Positions 34,096-42,775 are shown, counted from the first letter of the stretch. The stretch is DNA of 64,000 bases from an uncultured Selenomonadales bacterium (GCA_937901445.1 CALDHY010000007.1:1-64000); one strand, 5' to 3'. A program made the numbers and translations. Notes: generated by a model from the letters alone, not told the origin.

Positions 34096-34124
34096 TTTAC
34101 AACCTGAAAAGATTCTGTTATATT
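34096..34124 (+). promoter_or_regulatory. Promoter of the small hydrophobic peptide (TA-like locus A)
   Basis: TTTACA (34096-34101), 17 bp, TATATT (34119-34124). The transcript would start near 34131 and include the leader that masks the ribosome site. Confidence 0.7.
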
Positions 34125-34150
34125 GCGTGCAAGGCAGACGATTGTCGGCT

Positions 34151-34170
34151 CTCCTCTTTCGAGAGGAGGT
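34151..34170 (+). promoter_or_regulatory. Hairpin masking the ribosome site, locus A
   Basis: CTCCTCT (34151-34157) pairs perfectly with AGAGGAG (34162-34168) around a TTCG tetraloop. The 3' arm is the Shine-Dalgarno AGGAGGT of the peptide at 34178, so translation should be blocked until the leader is remodelled. Confidence 0.8.
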
Positions 34171-34177
34171 GGTAATA

Positions 34178-34258
34178 ATGACGAAGTATCAAATCATCTC
34201 GTTGGCTCTTCAAGCTATCGGCGTCGGCGTTGCCATTTTCAATGCTTTCTTCAAGTAA
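34178..34258 (+). CDS. 26-residue hydrophobic peptide, candidate type I toxin (locus A)
   Basis: Small ORF behind a very strong AGGAGGTGG. The peptide begins MTKYQIISLALQ, has an Ile/Val/Ala/Gly core (AIGVGVAIFN) and ends AFFK: one membrane-spanning helix with basic ends, as in type I TA toxins. It has its own promoter, a ribosome-site hairpin, and a convergent antisense promoter downstream. No sequence family is claimed; it could instead be a small membrane peptide of another role. Confidence 0.7.
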   Translation: MTKYQIISLALQAIGVGVAIFNAFFK

Positions 34259-34261
34259 GAA

Positions 34262-34366
34262 ACAGAAAAGCCGCTAAACAATCACGGCTCTTAACACATA
34301 CAGCTTAATATTTAAGAGGGAGTCGACGGTTCAAAATCGACTGCCTTTTTTGTTTCCAAAATTTAC
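34262..34366 (-). ncRNA. Predicted antisense RNA of locus A
   Basis: A near-consensus minus-strand promoter (TTGACG, 17 bp, TATAAT; 34373-34401) would start an RNA near 34366. It overlaps the whole 3' end of the peptide mRNA and ends at a hairpin (AGCCG/CGGCT plus flanking pairs, 34266-34292) followed by a T-rich stretch. Length about 105 nt. Its 5' part, GGCAGTCGATT, resembles the peptide mRNA leader GGCAGACGATT. It is predicted only from promoter and terminator shape. Confidence 0.6.
34318..34352 (+). terminator. Terminator of the peptide mRNA, locus A
   Basis: AGTCGA pairs with TCGACT, extended by GGG/GCC with a bulge, and followed by TTTTTT. Confidence 0.75.
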
Positions 34367-34372
34367 ACTGAA

Positions 34373-34401
34373 ATTATAGCCGCAAAAAATTATTTCGTCA
34401 A
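34373..34401 (-). promoter_or_regulatory. Antisense promoter, locus A
   Basis: On the minus strand TTGACG (34396-34401), 17 bp, TATAAT (34373-34378). It is one of the best promoter matches in the window, yet no minus-strand gene lies just downstream of it. Confidence 0.75.
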
Positions 34402-34421
34402 CTAAAATATTTGCGGCGGCG

Positions 34422-34450
34422 TTGACAACTTTTTGGGGCTGATATAAAAT
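34422..34450 (+). promoter_or_regulatory. Promoter of the wecA-like gene
   Basis: TTGACA (34422-34427), 17 bp, TAAAAT (34445-34450), 40 bp before the ATG at 34491. Confidence 0.7.
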
Positions 34451-34490
34451 CAAAATCGTTATTAGTGAAATTCAAAGGGGCGTAGACAGT

Positions 34491-35528
34491 ATGCCTGAAT
34501 GGAGTATAGCATTTTTTATATCAATCGGCGTAGTTTTGATAATTACTCCGGCGGTAATTTTTTTGGCGAATAAAACCGGCGCAGTCGATAAACCTGACGC
34601 GCGCAAAGTTCATAAAGAGCCTATCCCTCGAATTGGCGGCGTAGGAATATTTTTGGCGTTTATTTTGTCAATGATAACAATCGCAATTTGCGTAAATTTC
34701 GGGCGGGAAAATCTGCATGAAGTACGCGGGCTTTTAATTTCCGGAGCTTTAATGTTTATAGTTGGACTTGTTGACGATTATAAAAATTTACCGGCGAAAG
34801 TAAAATTGTGCGGGCAAATTGTGGCGGCGGCAGTTTTGGTTGTAGGTTACGGCGTGCGCGTTGACTTTGTAACAGATCCTTTCGGCGATTATCTTTACTT
34901 GGAATGGCTGGCAATTCCGGCGACGATTTTTTGGCTGGTAGGTTTAACCAACACGGTAAATTTAATTGACGGCTTGGACGGCTTGGCGGCGGGCGTTTGC
35001 GGGCTTGCGGCGTCAACGATTTTTCTTGTAGCGATGGAGCAAAATTATTTTGTCATTACTATTTTGACGGCGGCACTTTCCGGCGCGGCGTTCGGATTTT
35101 TATTTTACAATACGAATCCTGCGCGAATATTTATGGGCGACAGCGGCAGTTTATTTTTGGGATTTATGCTGGCGGGAATTTCGATAATTGGCGCAATGAA
35201 AAGCGCGGCAGTCATTGCCTTAGTTGTACCAATTTTGGCGTTAGGTATTCCAATTTTAGATACGATTTTTGCAATTTTGCGGCGATACTTAGGCGGGCAA
35301 CCAATTTTCAAGCCGGATAAAGGACACTTGCACCACCGCCTTTTGAGAATGGGATTTACTCAACGTCAAGCAGTTTTTTTAATGTACGTGATTAGCGCAA
35401 TGCTCGGCTTGAGTGCCATTGCCTTAACTGAAGTAAACGGGCAAATTGCGGCTTTAATTTTGACTGTAGTTATAGTTTCGATTTTTTACGGCGCAAGAAA
35501 ATTAGGAATCCTGAATTTTAAAGGCTAA
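34491..35528 (+). CDS. Undecaprenyl-phosphate N-acetylglucosamine-1-phosphate transferase (WecA/TagO)
   Basis: 345 residues, about ten membrane helices, MraY/WecA/TagO family. It transfers HexNAc-1-phosphate from UDP to the C55 lipid carrier and starts O-antigen or other surface polymer. Conserved sites: DKPDARKVHKEPIPRIGG at the N-terminus, LVDDYKNLPAKVKL (aspartates), NLIDGLDGLAAG, FMGDSGSLFLGF and the HIHR-like KGHLHHRLLRMGF. wecB follows, giving the same pathway. Whether it makes an LPS or another polymer is not decidable. Confidence 0.93.
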   Translation: MPEWSIAFFISIGVVLIITPAVIFLANKTGAVDKPDARKVHKEPIPRIGGVGIFLAFILSMITIAICVNFGRENLHEVRGLLISGALMFIVGLVDDYKNLPAKVKLCGQIVAAAVLVVGYGVRVDFVTDPFGDYLYLEWLAIPATIFWLVGLTNTVNLIDGLDGLAAGVCGLAASTIFLVAMEQNYFVITILTAALSGAAFGFLFYNTNPARIFMGDSGSLFLGFMLAGISIIGAMKSAAVIALVVPILALGIPILDTIFAILRRYLGGQPIFKPDKGHLHHRLLRMGFTQRQAVFLMYVISAMLGLSAIALTEVNGQIAALILTVVIVSIFYGARKLGILNFKG

Positions 35529-35666
35529 AAAATAGCCGTGTATTCGCGCAGAATTGCCCCCAGAATTGTTTTTCTAAGTGTTTTAGTATAAAAGTATCAA
35601 AAAGTTTTAAAAGGCGTCTTACAGGCAATTTTAGCAAAAAATAACTCTGCCTCAACAGGTGATAAA

Positions 35667-36785
35667 ATGAACAAATTAAAAGTAATGACGATTTTTGGCA
35701 CGCGCCCTGAAGCTATAAAAATGGCACCGGTAATTTTGGAACTTCAAAAATTCCCTGAACAAATTGAAACAATCGTAACGGTTACGGCGCAACATAGGGA
35801 AATGCTCGACCAAGTTTTAAATTTATTCAAGATAAAGCCGAATTTCGATTTAAATATAATGGCGGCGGGGCAAACTCTTTTTGACATTACAAGCCGCGCA
35901 CTTTTGGGCTTAAATTCGATTTTGGAGCAAGTCAAGCCAAATATCGTTTTAGTACACGGAGACACGACCACGACCTTTACAGCGGCTCTTGCGGCTTATT
36001 ATCATCAAATAGCCGTCGGGCACGTTGAAGCCGGCTTGCGTACAAAAAATAAATATTCGCCCTTCCCTGAAGAAATGAACCGCAAACTTACCGGCGCACT
36101 TACTGATTTACATTTTGCGCCGACAACTACCGCCAAAAATAATTTGCTTGCAGAGGGCGTTGACGCTGAAAAAATTTTCGTCACGGGCAATACTGTTATT
36201 GACGCGCTTTATAAAATTGTTGACGCAGATTTTAAATTTACCGGCGAACTTGAAAAAATTAATCACACCGGCAAAAGAATTATTTTGGTTACAACGCACC
36301 GCCGCGAAAATTTGGGCGATCCTTTGCGCCAAGTTTATAAAGCATTAAAAAAGATTGTCGAAGAATTTTCTGACGTTGAAATTATTTTCCCCGTTCATAA
36401 AAATCCTAAAGTTCGTGAAGTTGTCAACTCCGAATTAGGCAACCTCGCGCAGGTTTCATTGATTGAGCCGCTGGATTATCAGCCGTTTGCAAACTTGATG
36501 AATCGTGCAACTTTGATTTTGACTGACAGCGGCGGAATACAGGAAGAAGCTCCCGCGCTCGGAAAACCGGTTTTAGTCCTGCGCGACACAACCGAAAGAC
36601 CGGAGGCAGTCGAGGCAGGAACTGTTAAGTTGACAGGTACGGCAATGGAAAAAGTTTACGGCGCGGCAAAATTACTTTTGACTGACGCCGCCGAATATAA
36701 AAAAATGGCAACCGCCAAAAATCCCTACGGGGACGGGCGCGCCGCTGAAAGAATCGTTCAAACTATTTTAAAAAGTAAGATTTAG
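35667..36785 (+). CDS. wecB: UDP-N-acetylglucosamine 2-epimerase (non-hydrolysing)
   Basis: Interconverts UDP-GlcNAc and UDP-ManNAc. The 372 residues have the family marks IFGTRPEAIKMAPVI, HGDTTTTFTAALAAYY, GHVEAGLRT, PFPEEMNRKLTGALTDLHFAPT, VTGNTVIDAL, TTHRRENLG, and LTDSGGIQEEAPALGKPVLVLR with ERPEA. The start follows AGGTGA. It is 138 bp after the wecA-like gene and is followed by a terminator. Confidence 0.95.
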   Translation: MNKLKVMTIFGTRPEAIKMAPVILELQKFPEQIETIVTVTAQHREMLDQVLNLFKIKPNFDLNIMAAGQTLFDITSRALLGLNSILEQVKPNIVLVHGDTTTTFTAALAAYYHQIAVGHVEAGLRTKNKYSPFPEEMNRKLTGALTDLHFAPTTTAKNNLLAEGVDAEKIFVTGNTVIDALYKIVDADFKFTGELEKINHTGKRIILVTTHRRENLGDPLRQVYKALKKIVEEFSDVEIIFPVHKNPKVREVVNSELGNLAQVSLIEPLDYQPFANLMNRATLILTDSGGIQEEAPALGKPVLVLRDTTERPEAVEAGTVKLTGTAMEKVYGAAKLLLTDAAEYKKMATAKNPYGDGRAAERIVQTILKSKI

Positions 36786-36816
36786 CCGCCGTTTCAAACG
36801 CGCGGTTATTTTTTTG
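36785..36816 (+). terminator. Terminator of wecB
   Basis: CCGCCGTTT pairs with AAACGCGCGG (small bulge) and is followed by TTATTTTTTT. Confidence 0.7.
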
Positions 36817-36852
36817 CCTTAAAAAGTACACGGGTATACATTTTAAAAATAC

Positions 36853-36881
36853 TTGACGCAGATTTATAACAAAATTATAAT
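36853..36881 (+). promoter_or_regulatory. Promoter of amtB-glnK
   Basis: TTGACG (36853-36858), 17 bp, TATAAT (36876-36881), about 45 bp before the amtB start. Confidence 0.75.
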
Positions 36882-36925
36882 AATCCTGTCAGCTGATAAA
36901 ACTTTTTAATTGGCAGGTGTTTCAA

Positions 36926-38233
36926 ATGAATGTAATTTCAAGTGGCGATACGGCGTGGGTGCTGATAAGTGCGGCGTTGGTTTTCATAATGACTCCGGCG
37001 GTTGCGCTTTTTTACGGCGGAATGGTACGAAGTAAAAATGTTTTAACGACTATAATGCAATCAATGTTTATTTTGGGGATGGTTAGCGTTGAATTTATTC
37101 TGATTGGGTATACGCTGATTTTCAGTTCAGATATTGGCGGCTTGATAGGAGATTTGGAAAAAGTAGGATTATCGGGCGTCGGCTATAATATTTTGGAAGG
37201 CGGCACAATTCCTGAATTGGCGTTTGTAGCGTTTCAATGTATGTTTGCCGTGTTGACGCCTGCGCTGATAACCGGCGCGTTTGCCGAAAGAATGAGATTC
37301 AGCGGCTTTGCGGTTTTAATGTTGTTATGGGCGATTTTAATTTACAATCCAATGGCGCACTGGGTATGGGGCGGCGGCTTTTTGGCGCAACTCGGCGCGT
37401 TGGATTTTGCGGGCGGCTTAGTCATTCATATTTTAAGCGGTGTCAGCGGATTAACAATTTGTATTTTGTTAGGCAAGCGTCGCGGCTATGGAAAAACTGC
37501 GATTGTTCCGCACAATATCCCAATGACAGTTTTAGGTGCGGCGTTACTTTGGATTGGTTGGTTCGGATTCAACGCGGGCTCGGCGTTAAGTGCCAATGAA
37601 CTTGCTGCAAATGCATTTTTGGTAACGCAAATAGCGGCGGCGGCAGGAGTTTTGGGCTGGGTTTTACCTGAATGGAAACGCAGCGGCAAGCCGACAGTTT
37701 TGGGCGCAGTTTCCGGCGTAATTGCCGGGCTTGTGGCGATAACTCCGGCGGCAGGTTACGTAACAATTTTACCTTCACTTGCGATAGGATTTATTGGCGG
37801 CGGAATTTGTTACAGCGCGGTTGCAATTTTGAAAGAAAAGCTAGGCTATGATGATTCACTTGATGCCTTCGGCGTTCATGGAATTGGCGGAATGTGGGGC
37901 GCGGTTGCAACCGGACTTTGGGCAACAACTGCGATTAATCCCGACGGCGCAAATGGTTTATTTTACGGCGAAACAGATTTATTTTGGGCGCAAATTATTT
38001 CAATCGGCGTTGCGATAGTTTTTGCGGTTATCGGTTCAACTATTCTTTATAAAATTGTAAATTCGATAATTCCGTTGCGCGTCGATGCAAATGAAGAAGT
38101 CGGCGGCTTAGACGTTATGGAACACGGCGAACGCGGCTACAACGCCGGATTGTTCAGCGGCTCCAGCAGTTTTATTGGCGGCAATGAATTGGAAACTTCC
38201 GGCGCGTTAAATTTTAATCATCACGGTATTTAG
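36926..38233 (+). CDS. amtB: Ammonium transporter
   Basis: 435 residues, eleven-helix Amt channel for NH4+/NH3. Conserved: GDTAWVLISAALVFIMTPAVALFYGGMVRSKN-type N-terminus, FAFQCMFAVLTPALITGAFAERMRF-like segment, the pore histidines in ALDFAGGLVIHILSGVSG and DAFGVHGIGGMWGA, and the GYNAGLFSG-containing tail. ATG 36926 is preferred to GTG 36917, which overlaps GGCAGG. glnK follows and regulates it, so this is the common amtB-glnK unit. Confidence 0.95.
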   Translation: MNVISSGDTAWVLISAALVFIMTPAVALFYGGMVRSKNVLTTIMQSMFILGMVSVEFILIGYTLIFSSDIGGLIGDLEKVGLSGVGYNILEGGTIPELAFVAFQCMFAVLTPALITGAFAERMRFSGFAVLMLLWAILIYNPMAHWVWGGGFLAQLGALDFAGGLVIHILSGVSGLTICILLGKRRGYGKTAIVPHNIPMTVLGAALLWIGWFGFNAGSALSANELAANAFLVTQIAAAAGVLGWVLPEWKRSGKPTVLGAVSGVIAGLVAITPAAGYVTILPSLAIGFIGGGICYSAVAILKEKLGYDDSLDAFGVHGIGGMWGAVATGLWATTAINPDGANGLFYGETDLFWAQIISIGVAIVFAVIGSTILYKIVNSIIPLRVDANEEVGGLDVMEHGERGYNAGLFSGSSSFIGGNELETSGALNFNHHGI

Positions 38234-38248
38234 TTGGAGGCGGCAAAA

Positions 38249-38629
38249 ATGCAGGAAAGAAAAATTACAAAAATTGACATAATAACACGCCCTGAAAAGT
38301 TGGAAACTTTAAAGGACGCGCTAAATGAAATTGGAGTATTGGGAATGACAGTTTCACAAGTTTACGGTTGCGGCACACAAAAAGGGCATAAGGAAGTTTA
38401 TCGCGGGCGAGAATATGAGATAAACCTTTTGCCCAAAATAAAAATTGAAACTGTTGTTTGTGAAGTTCCCGTTGAAAGAGTTTTGGAAGTTGCCCAAAAA
38501 GTTTTACGCACGGGAAAATTCGGCGACGGAAAAATATTTGTTTATGAACTTTCAGACGCCGTAAGAATCAGGACGGGGCAACGCGGCGCAGAGGCTATAA
38601 TGGATATACCCTGCGAAATTTTAGATTAA
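38249..38629 (+). CDS. glnK: PII nitrogen regulatory protein GlnK
   Basis: 126-residue PII protein that senses 2-oxoglutarate and ATP/ADP and plugs AmtB. It has GMTVSQVYGCG, the T-loop QKGHKEVYRGREYEINLLPK with the Tyr at the uridylylation position, and the B/C loop TGKFGDGKIFVYELSDAVRIRTGQRG. ATG 38249 follows GGAGGCGG; the frame from 38234 begins inside it. Its stop overlaps the stop of the convergent phosphatase gene by 4 bp. Confidence 0.95.
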   Translation: MQERKITKIDIITRPEKLETLKDALNEIGVLGMTVSQVYGCGTQKGHKEVYRGREYEINLLPKIKIETVVCEVPVERVLEVAQKVLRTGKFGDGKIFVYELSDAVRIRTGQRGAEAIMDIPCEILD

Positions 38630-40056
38630 TAGTTAGCAATTTCGTCAACTGTAGGTACAATGATAATATATTCGCCGTTGTGCGATTTTCTCAACAAGTC
38701 AAGCATATAATCTTCAGGGATGCTGACGCAACCGGCAGTTGTCCAACGCCCCAAGCTCTTGCAGTGCAGGAAAATTGCCGCGCCTTTCCCAACAATCGTC
38801 GGATTAATATTAAAGCCTATATTCATTGCATATTGATATTGATAATATTCCTGCAGATGTTCGCCGGAAATTCTGTAGGAAGATTCAACCCATTGGTTAT
38901 ACGTCGAACTTTCCGCGCTAAGGTAAGAGTTCGGCGTTATTTTTTTGTACGTCATTTCAGTACCGGGATTATCGCCGAGTCCAAAAGAATACAAAATTGG
39001 AAAAGCTCCAACAGGCGTTGTTCCGTCGCCTGCCGTGCGATTGTAGCTTAAGCCGTTGCGCCCGTACCCGCAATAAGTTTCAAAGTCTTCGTACCATTCG
39101 CCGTCAATTTTATTCCACAAGCTTAAAGTATGATCTACCACCAAAATAATTTGGTCTGTCTTTTGTGCGGTTGCCGAATTTGCCAAAAGGTTTTCAATTT
39201 TCATTTTATCACTGCTCCAATTTGTTAAAGCGTTAAGTCGCGCAGATTCTTTTTCATTCGCCGAAAGTTTTTTGTAATTGGCGGCTAATGATTCTTCCCA
39301 CGCGCCGTAAACAGGATTTGGGAAGGCGATAAATTTTGTGCCGAAATTATTTCTGTTTTTATCGACGACAGAATTTCTTTCGGCGGTAAGTTTGTCGTAA
39401 GTTTCAAGCGGAAAATCTCCGATGCTATCGCCCATATAAAGTATAACGTCATATTTTTTTGCAATGGCGGCAAAACGCGCTTGCTTGTTGCTGGTGTTAG
39501 TTTTAAAAAGGAAATGGTTTTTATCAGCTTGCGGGAAACCGAGCTTTTCAAAATTTTTAATGGTGCCTTCAAGTTCTGTATCAGCGTGGCGGTTTGAAAC
39601 ATAAAAAATTTCAACGCCCTTTGAGTCAACGTACTGCATACAGTCAACCGCGCCGGGCATAGCAGAGGCAACAGCCGCGTTGCACCAATCAACCCAATTT
39701 TGTCTTTGATAAGCTTTGCCTGTACCGACGAACGCCGAATGATGAGGCAAGTTTAACAAAATTGTTTCGTCCACGTCGAGAATAATTGCAAGCGGTTTAT
39801 CTTTGCGCGTATGATTTTTTACGGCTGTATCAACTTGAGTTTTAACGGCGTTGTAAGCTTGATAACAGAGCGCGCGGTATTCGGCTGAAGTGTTCATCCA
39901 CGCCAAGCTCATAATATTTTCGTTATAGATTTTTTCTTGTGCATAGTAATTTTCTGATTCGGCGTTTAATTCTTGAACAGTTTTAGCCGCGCAGAAATTA
40001 TTTGCAAACACAAAACTTAAACCGAGTGCAAACGTTTTTAAAAATTTTTTCTTCAA
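38626..40056 (-). CDS. Exported HAD acid phosphatase fused to an L,D-transpeptidase-like domain
   Basis: 476 residues. Signal peptide (FLKTFALGLSFVFANNFCAA, with a lipobox-like Cys at 22). Residues about 30-260 form a class C/e(P4)-type HAD phosphatase: LDVDETIL with nucleophile D94 and D96, FYVSNRHADTE, LYMGDSIGDF. Residues about 290-476 resemble a YkuD-like L,D-transpeptidase: VDHTLSLWNKIDGEW, TAGDGTTPVGAFPI, IFLHCKSLGRWTTAGCVSI with H431 and catalytic-type C443. The first would dephosphorylate nucleotides in the periplasm and the second cross-link or anchor at peptidoglycan. I know of no standard protein with this fusion. Confidence 0.8.
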   Translation of the reverse strand: MKKKFLKTFALGLSFVFANNFCAAKTVQELNAESENYYAQEKIYNENIMSLAWMNTSAEYRALCYQAYNAVKTQVDTAVKNHTRKDKPLAIILDVDETILLNLPHHSAFVGTGKAYQRQNWVDWCNAAVASAMPGAVDCMQYVDSKGVEIFYVSNRHADTELEGTIKNFEKLGFPQADKNHFLFKTNTSNKQARFAAIAKKYDVILYMGDSIGDFPLETYDKLTAERNSVVDKNRNNFGTKFIAFPNPVYGAWEESLAANYKKLSANEKESARLNALTNWSSDKMKIENLLANSATAQKTDQIILVVDHTLSLWNKIDGEWYEDFETYCGYGRNGLSYNRTAGDGTTPVGAFPILYSFGLGDNPGTEMTYKKITPNSYLSAESSTYNQWVESSYRISGEHLQEYYQYQYAMNIGFNINPTIVGKGAAIFLHCKSLGRWTTAGCVSIPEDYMLDLLRKSHNGEYIIIVPTVDEIANY

Positions 40057-40268
40057 TTCAAATTACCTCCAAAAATAAAAAATCGCCGTTACGGCAAAGA
40101 ATTTCTTGCATTATAAAACCCGCTGTGTTATAATTGTTTAAAATTAATTTTAAAATTATTAAACATCATAACCACCAACGGGGGAAAAAGATTCATTTTT
40201 ATTAAATTATGAAAAAATTATAACCCGTAAAAGATTTTTTGTCAAATTTATTTAAGGAGGCAATTTAA

Positions 40269-41372
40269 ATGAAAAATCAACTTCAAATTTTTAACAATCC
40301 CTATTTCGGGATTATCCGCACAATTTTAATTAATAGTGAGCCGTGGTTTGTGGCAGTTGACGTTTGCCGCGCTTTGGAATACACAAATAGTCGTAAAGCT
40401 ATTAATGACCACGTTTATGAGGAAGATAAAATGGTTTTAAGCCGTAAGCAATTTGAAGAAATGGCGTTAAATCAAGATAGTAACGAAACGTTACGGTCAA
40501 TATTTGGCGCGGAATTTGGCAGTACACAGCGCATAACTCTAATAAATGAAAGTGGCGTTTATGCATTAATTTTCGGTTCAAACTTGCCGAAAGCGAAAGA
40601 ATTTAAACACTATGTAACATCTGAAGTTTTGCCGTCAATCCGCAAGTATGGTTATTATGTTGCGCCGAATATTGAAAATGTCCTTAGCAACATGGCGCAA
40701 AATTTAACCAGCGACAGCGGGGAATTGGCTTGCCTTACCGCTCGAACGCCAATGATTTCTTTGCAAATTGAAGCTATGATGAAAAAAATCTTGGCAGACT
40801 ACAAAAAAAATCCCGATAAACTTGTTGCGGTTATTGAAGATTTGCCGGGCGAAATTTGGAAATGGTTTAAAGGCTACGAGGGAATTTATCAAGGTAGCAA
40901 CAAGGGGCGTGCAAGAAGCTTTTTCAGAGGCAAATGCAGACTCCTTAAGCCGACACCCAGTCACAGAGGTTATCTTGGAATTTGTTTATATACTTATGAT
41001 AAGAAAACCAAAAAGCAACGTAAAAAAACTTTTCGTCTTAACCGCTTAATTGCCGAACTTTTTGTACCAAATCCCGAAAATAAGCCTGAAGTTCATCACA
41101 AAGATAACGACAAGACAAATAACGCCGCCGACAATCTCGAATGGGTAACCGGTGAAGAAAACAGAGAATACGCGCACAAAGACGGACGCTATTTGAAGGG
41201 CGAAAAAAATCCCACCGCAAAATTGACTGAAGATGACGTGCGTTTCATTCGTCAAAATTACAAGGCGGGCGATCCTGAATTTGGCAACATTGCACTTGCT
41301 AAAAAATTCGGAGTTTCTGACGTTACGATTACCAATATTGTAACATTTAAATCTTGGAAACACGTCCAATAA
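40269..41372 (+). CDS. BRO-type antirepressor N-domain fused to NUMOD4/HNH endonuclease
   Basis: 367 residues. The N-terminus (1-115) is a BRO-N antirepressor domain: FNNPYFGIIRTILINSEPWFVAVDVCRALEY, ITLINESGVYALIFGSNLPKAKEFKHYVTSEVLPSIRKYGYY. The second half begins with a NUMOD4 motif (GEIWKWFKGYEGIYQGSNKGRARSF) followed by an HNH_3 core (PEVHHKDNDKTNNAADNLEWVT) and a C-terminal helix-turn-helix (NIALAKKFGVSDVTITNIV). So a phage regulator appears joined to a homing-type endonuclease. Strong ribosome site AAGGAGG. No other phage structural genes adjoin, so it is isolated mobile DNA. Confidence 0.85.
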   Translation: MKNQLQIFNNPYFGIIRTILINSEPWFVAVDVCRALEYTNSRKAINDHVYEEDKMVLSRKQFEEMALNQDSNETLRSIFGAEFGSTQRITLINESGVYALIFGSNLPKAKEFKHYVTSEVLPSIRKYGYYVAPNIENVLSNMAQNLTSDSGELACLTARTPMISLQIEAMMKKILADYKKNPDKLVAVIEDLPGEIWKWFKGYEGIYQGSNKGRARSFFRGKCRLLKPTPSHRGYLGICLYTYDKKTKKQRKKTFRLNRLIAELFVPNPENKPEVHHKDNDKTNNAADNLEWVTGEENREYAHKDGRYLKGEKNPTAKLTEDDVRFIRQNYKAGDPEFGNIALAKKFGVSDVTITNIVTFKSWKHVQ

Positions 41373-41420
41373 CTGAAAAAAGCTTCCGAAGAAGCTTTAA
41401 ACATTCGCAAATTATATTTT

Positions 41421-41458
41421 AAAAGTTTATCCGGTTGGAACGGCTAAACTTTTTTTCT
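41421..41458 (+). terminator. Terminator downstream of the BRO-HNH gene
   Basis: AAAAGTTTA pairs with TAAACTTTT, followed by a T run. It lies between convergent genes. A smaller hairpin (AAAGCTTC/GAAGCTTT, 41379-41398) precedes it. Confidence 0.65.
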
Positions 41459-41482
41459 TTACAAAGTATAACAGAAAAATTT

Positions 41483-42775
41483 TTACATTGCAAGTTGTCC
41501 GGCAAATAAAAATGCCATTAAAATTAAGAGCGGGTGAACTTCAGCAAATTTGCCTGTAACAATTTTCAAAATGACGTAAGATATAATTCCAATTCCAATA
41601 CCGGTTGTGATTGAGTATGTGAAAGGAATTAAAACCATTGTAAGAAATGCAGGGAACGCCTCGCTGTATTCATCCCAATTAATCGTGGCAACGTTGGCGC
41701 ACATAAAGCAACCGGTTAAAATTAACGCCGGAGCCGTAACTGAAGGCAACGAAGAAATAGCCGCCGCCAATGGTTGCAGGAAAATCATTGCAATAAATAA
41801 CGCCGCCGTAACAACTGAAGTAAAGCCCGTGCGTCCGCCCGCTGAAACGCCTGTACCGCTTTCAACATAAGCTGAAGTCGGACTCGTGCCGCAAAACGCA
41901 CCAACAAAACTTGCCACTGAATCAGCAAGTAACGCGCTTTTTAAATTGGGAAATTGCCCGTCCTTAATCAAGCCGGCTTGCCGCCCGATTCCCAACATTG
42001 TACCCGTTGTATCAAACAAGGTTACCAATAACAAAGTAAAAATTACCGGCGCAAGCGTCAAAATATCGCCGAATTGAACTTGCATAAATGTCTGGTCAAA
42101 TCCGCTCGGCATTGAAATAAATTCGTTCGGTAATTCCCACCAACCTAAAATTTTTGCAACTATCGCCGTTAATATCATTCCCAAAAATACCGCGCCGCTG
42201 ACTCTTAAAACCATCAGCAACATTGTTATGACAAGCCCCGCTACAGTCAAAATAAAAACGTGATCCGAAAAACTGCCGAAACTTACCATCGTTGCCTCTG
42301 ACGGCATAACGATATGACCGTTGCGAAATCCTATCAAGGCTATAAACAATCCAATTCCGGCGGCGATTGATTTTTTCAGCGGCTCGGGAATTGAATTTAT
42401 AAACATTTCACGAAATGAAGTCAAAGACAAAATTATAAAAATTCCCGACGCTATAACTGCCGCGCCGAATGCTTCTTGCCACGGTACGCCCATTGAAATT
42501 ATAACCGTGTAGACAACGTATGCATTTATTCCCAATCCCGGAGCTATCGCGATTGGATAGTTGGCTATTGCACCCATTATCAAGGTTCCGGTAACTGCCG
42601 CGATTATCGTTGCAATGTATACGCCGCCGAAATTTACGCCGCCCGCGCTGAATACCGACGGGTTGACAATGACGATATACACCATTGATAAAAAAGTTGT
42701 AACGCCCGCCAAAATTTCTGTACGTAAATTTGTTTTGCGCTCTTCAAATTGAAAATATTTTTTCAGACTTTCCAA
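41483..42775 (-). CDS. Hypoxanthine/guanine permease of the AzgA/PbuG type
   Basis: 430 residues, NCS2/AzgA family with 12-14 membrane helices. Family signatures: RTEILAGVTTFLSMVYIVIVNP, ATIIAAVTGTLIMGAIANYPIAIAPGLGINAYVVYTVI, VTLFDTTGTMLGIGRQAGL, and GTSPTSAYVESGTGVSAGGRTG. It imports purine bases by proton symport. The start is TTG behind GGGAG. The short upstream region shows no purine riboswitch. Confidence 0.92.
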   Translation of the reverse strand: MESLKKYFQFEERKTNLRTEILAGVTTFLSMVYIVIVNPSVFSAGGVNFGGVYIATIIAAVTGTLIMGAIANYPIAIAPGLGINAYVVYTVIISMGVPWQEAFGAAVIASGIFIILSLTSFREMFINSIPEPLKKSIAAGIGLFIALIGFRNGHIVMPSEATMVSFGSFSDHVFILTVAGLVITMLLMVLRVSGAVFLGMILTAIVAKILGWWELPNEFISMPSGFDQTFMQVQFGDILTLAPVIFTLLLVTLFDTTGTMLGIGRQAGLIKDGQFPNLKSALLADSVASFVGAFCGTSPTSAYVESGTGVSAGGRTGFTSVVTAALFIAMIFLQPLAAAISSLPSVTAPALILTGCFMCANVATINWDEYSEAFPAFLTMVLIPFTYSITTGIGIGIISYVILKIVTGKFAEVHPLLILMAFLFAGQLAM

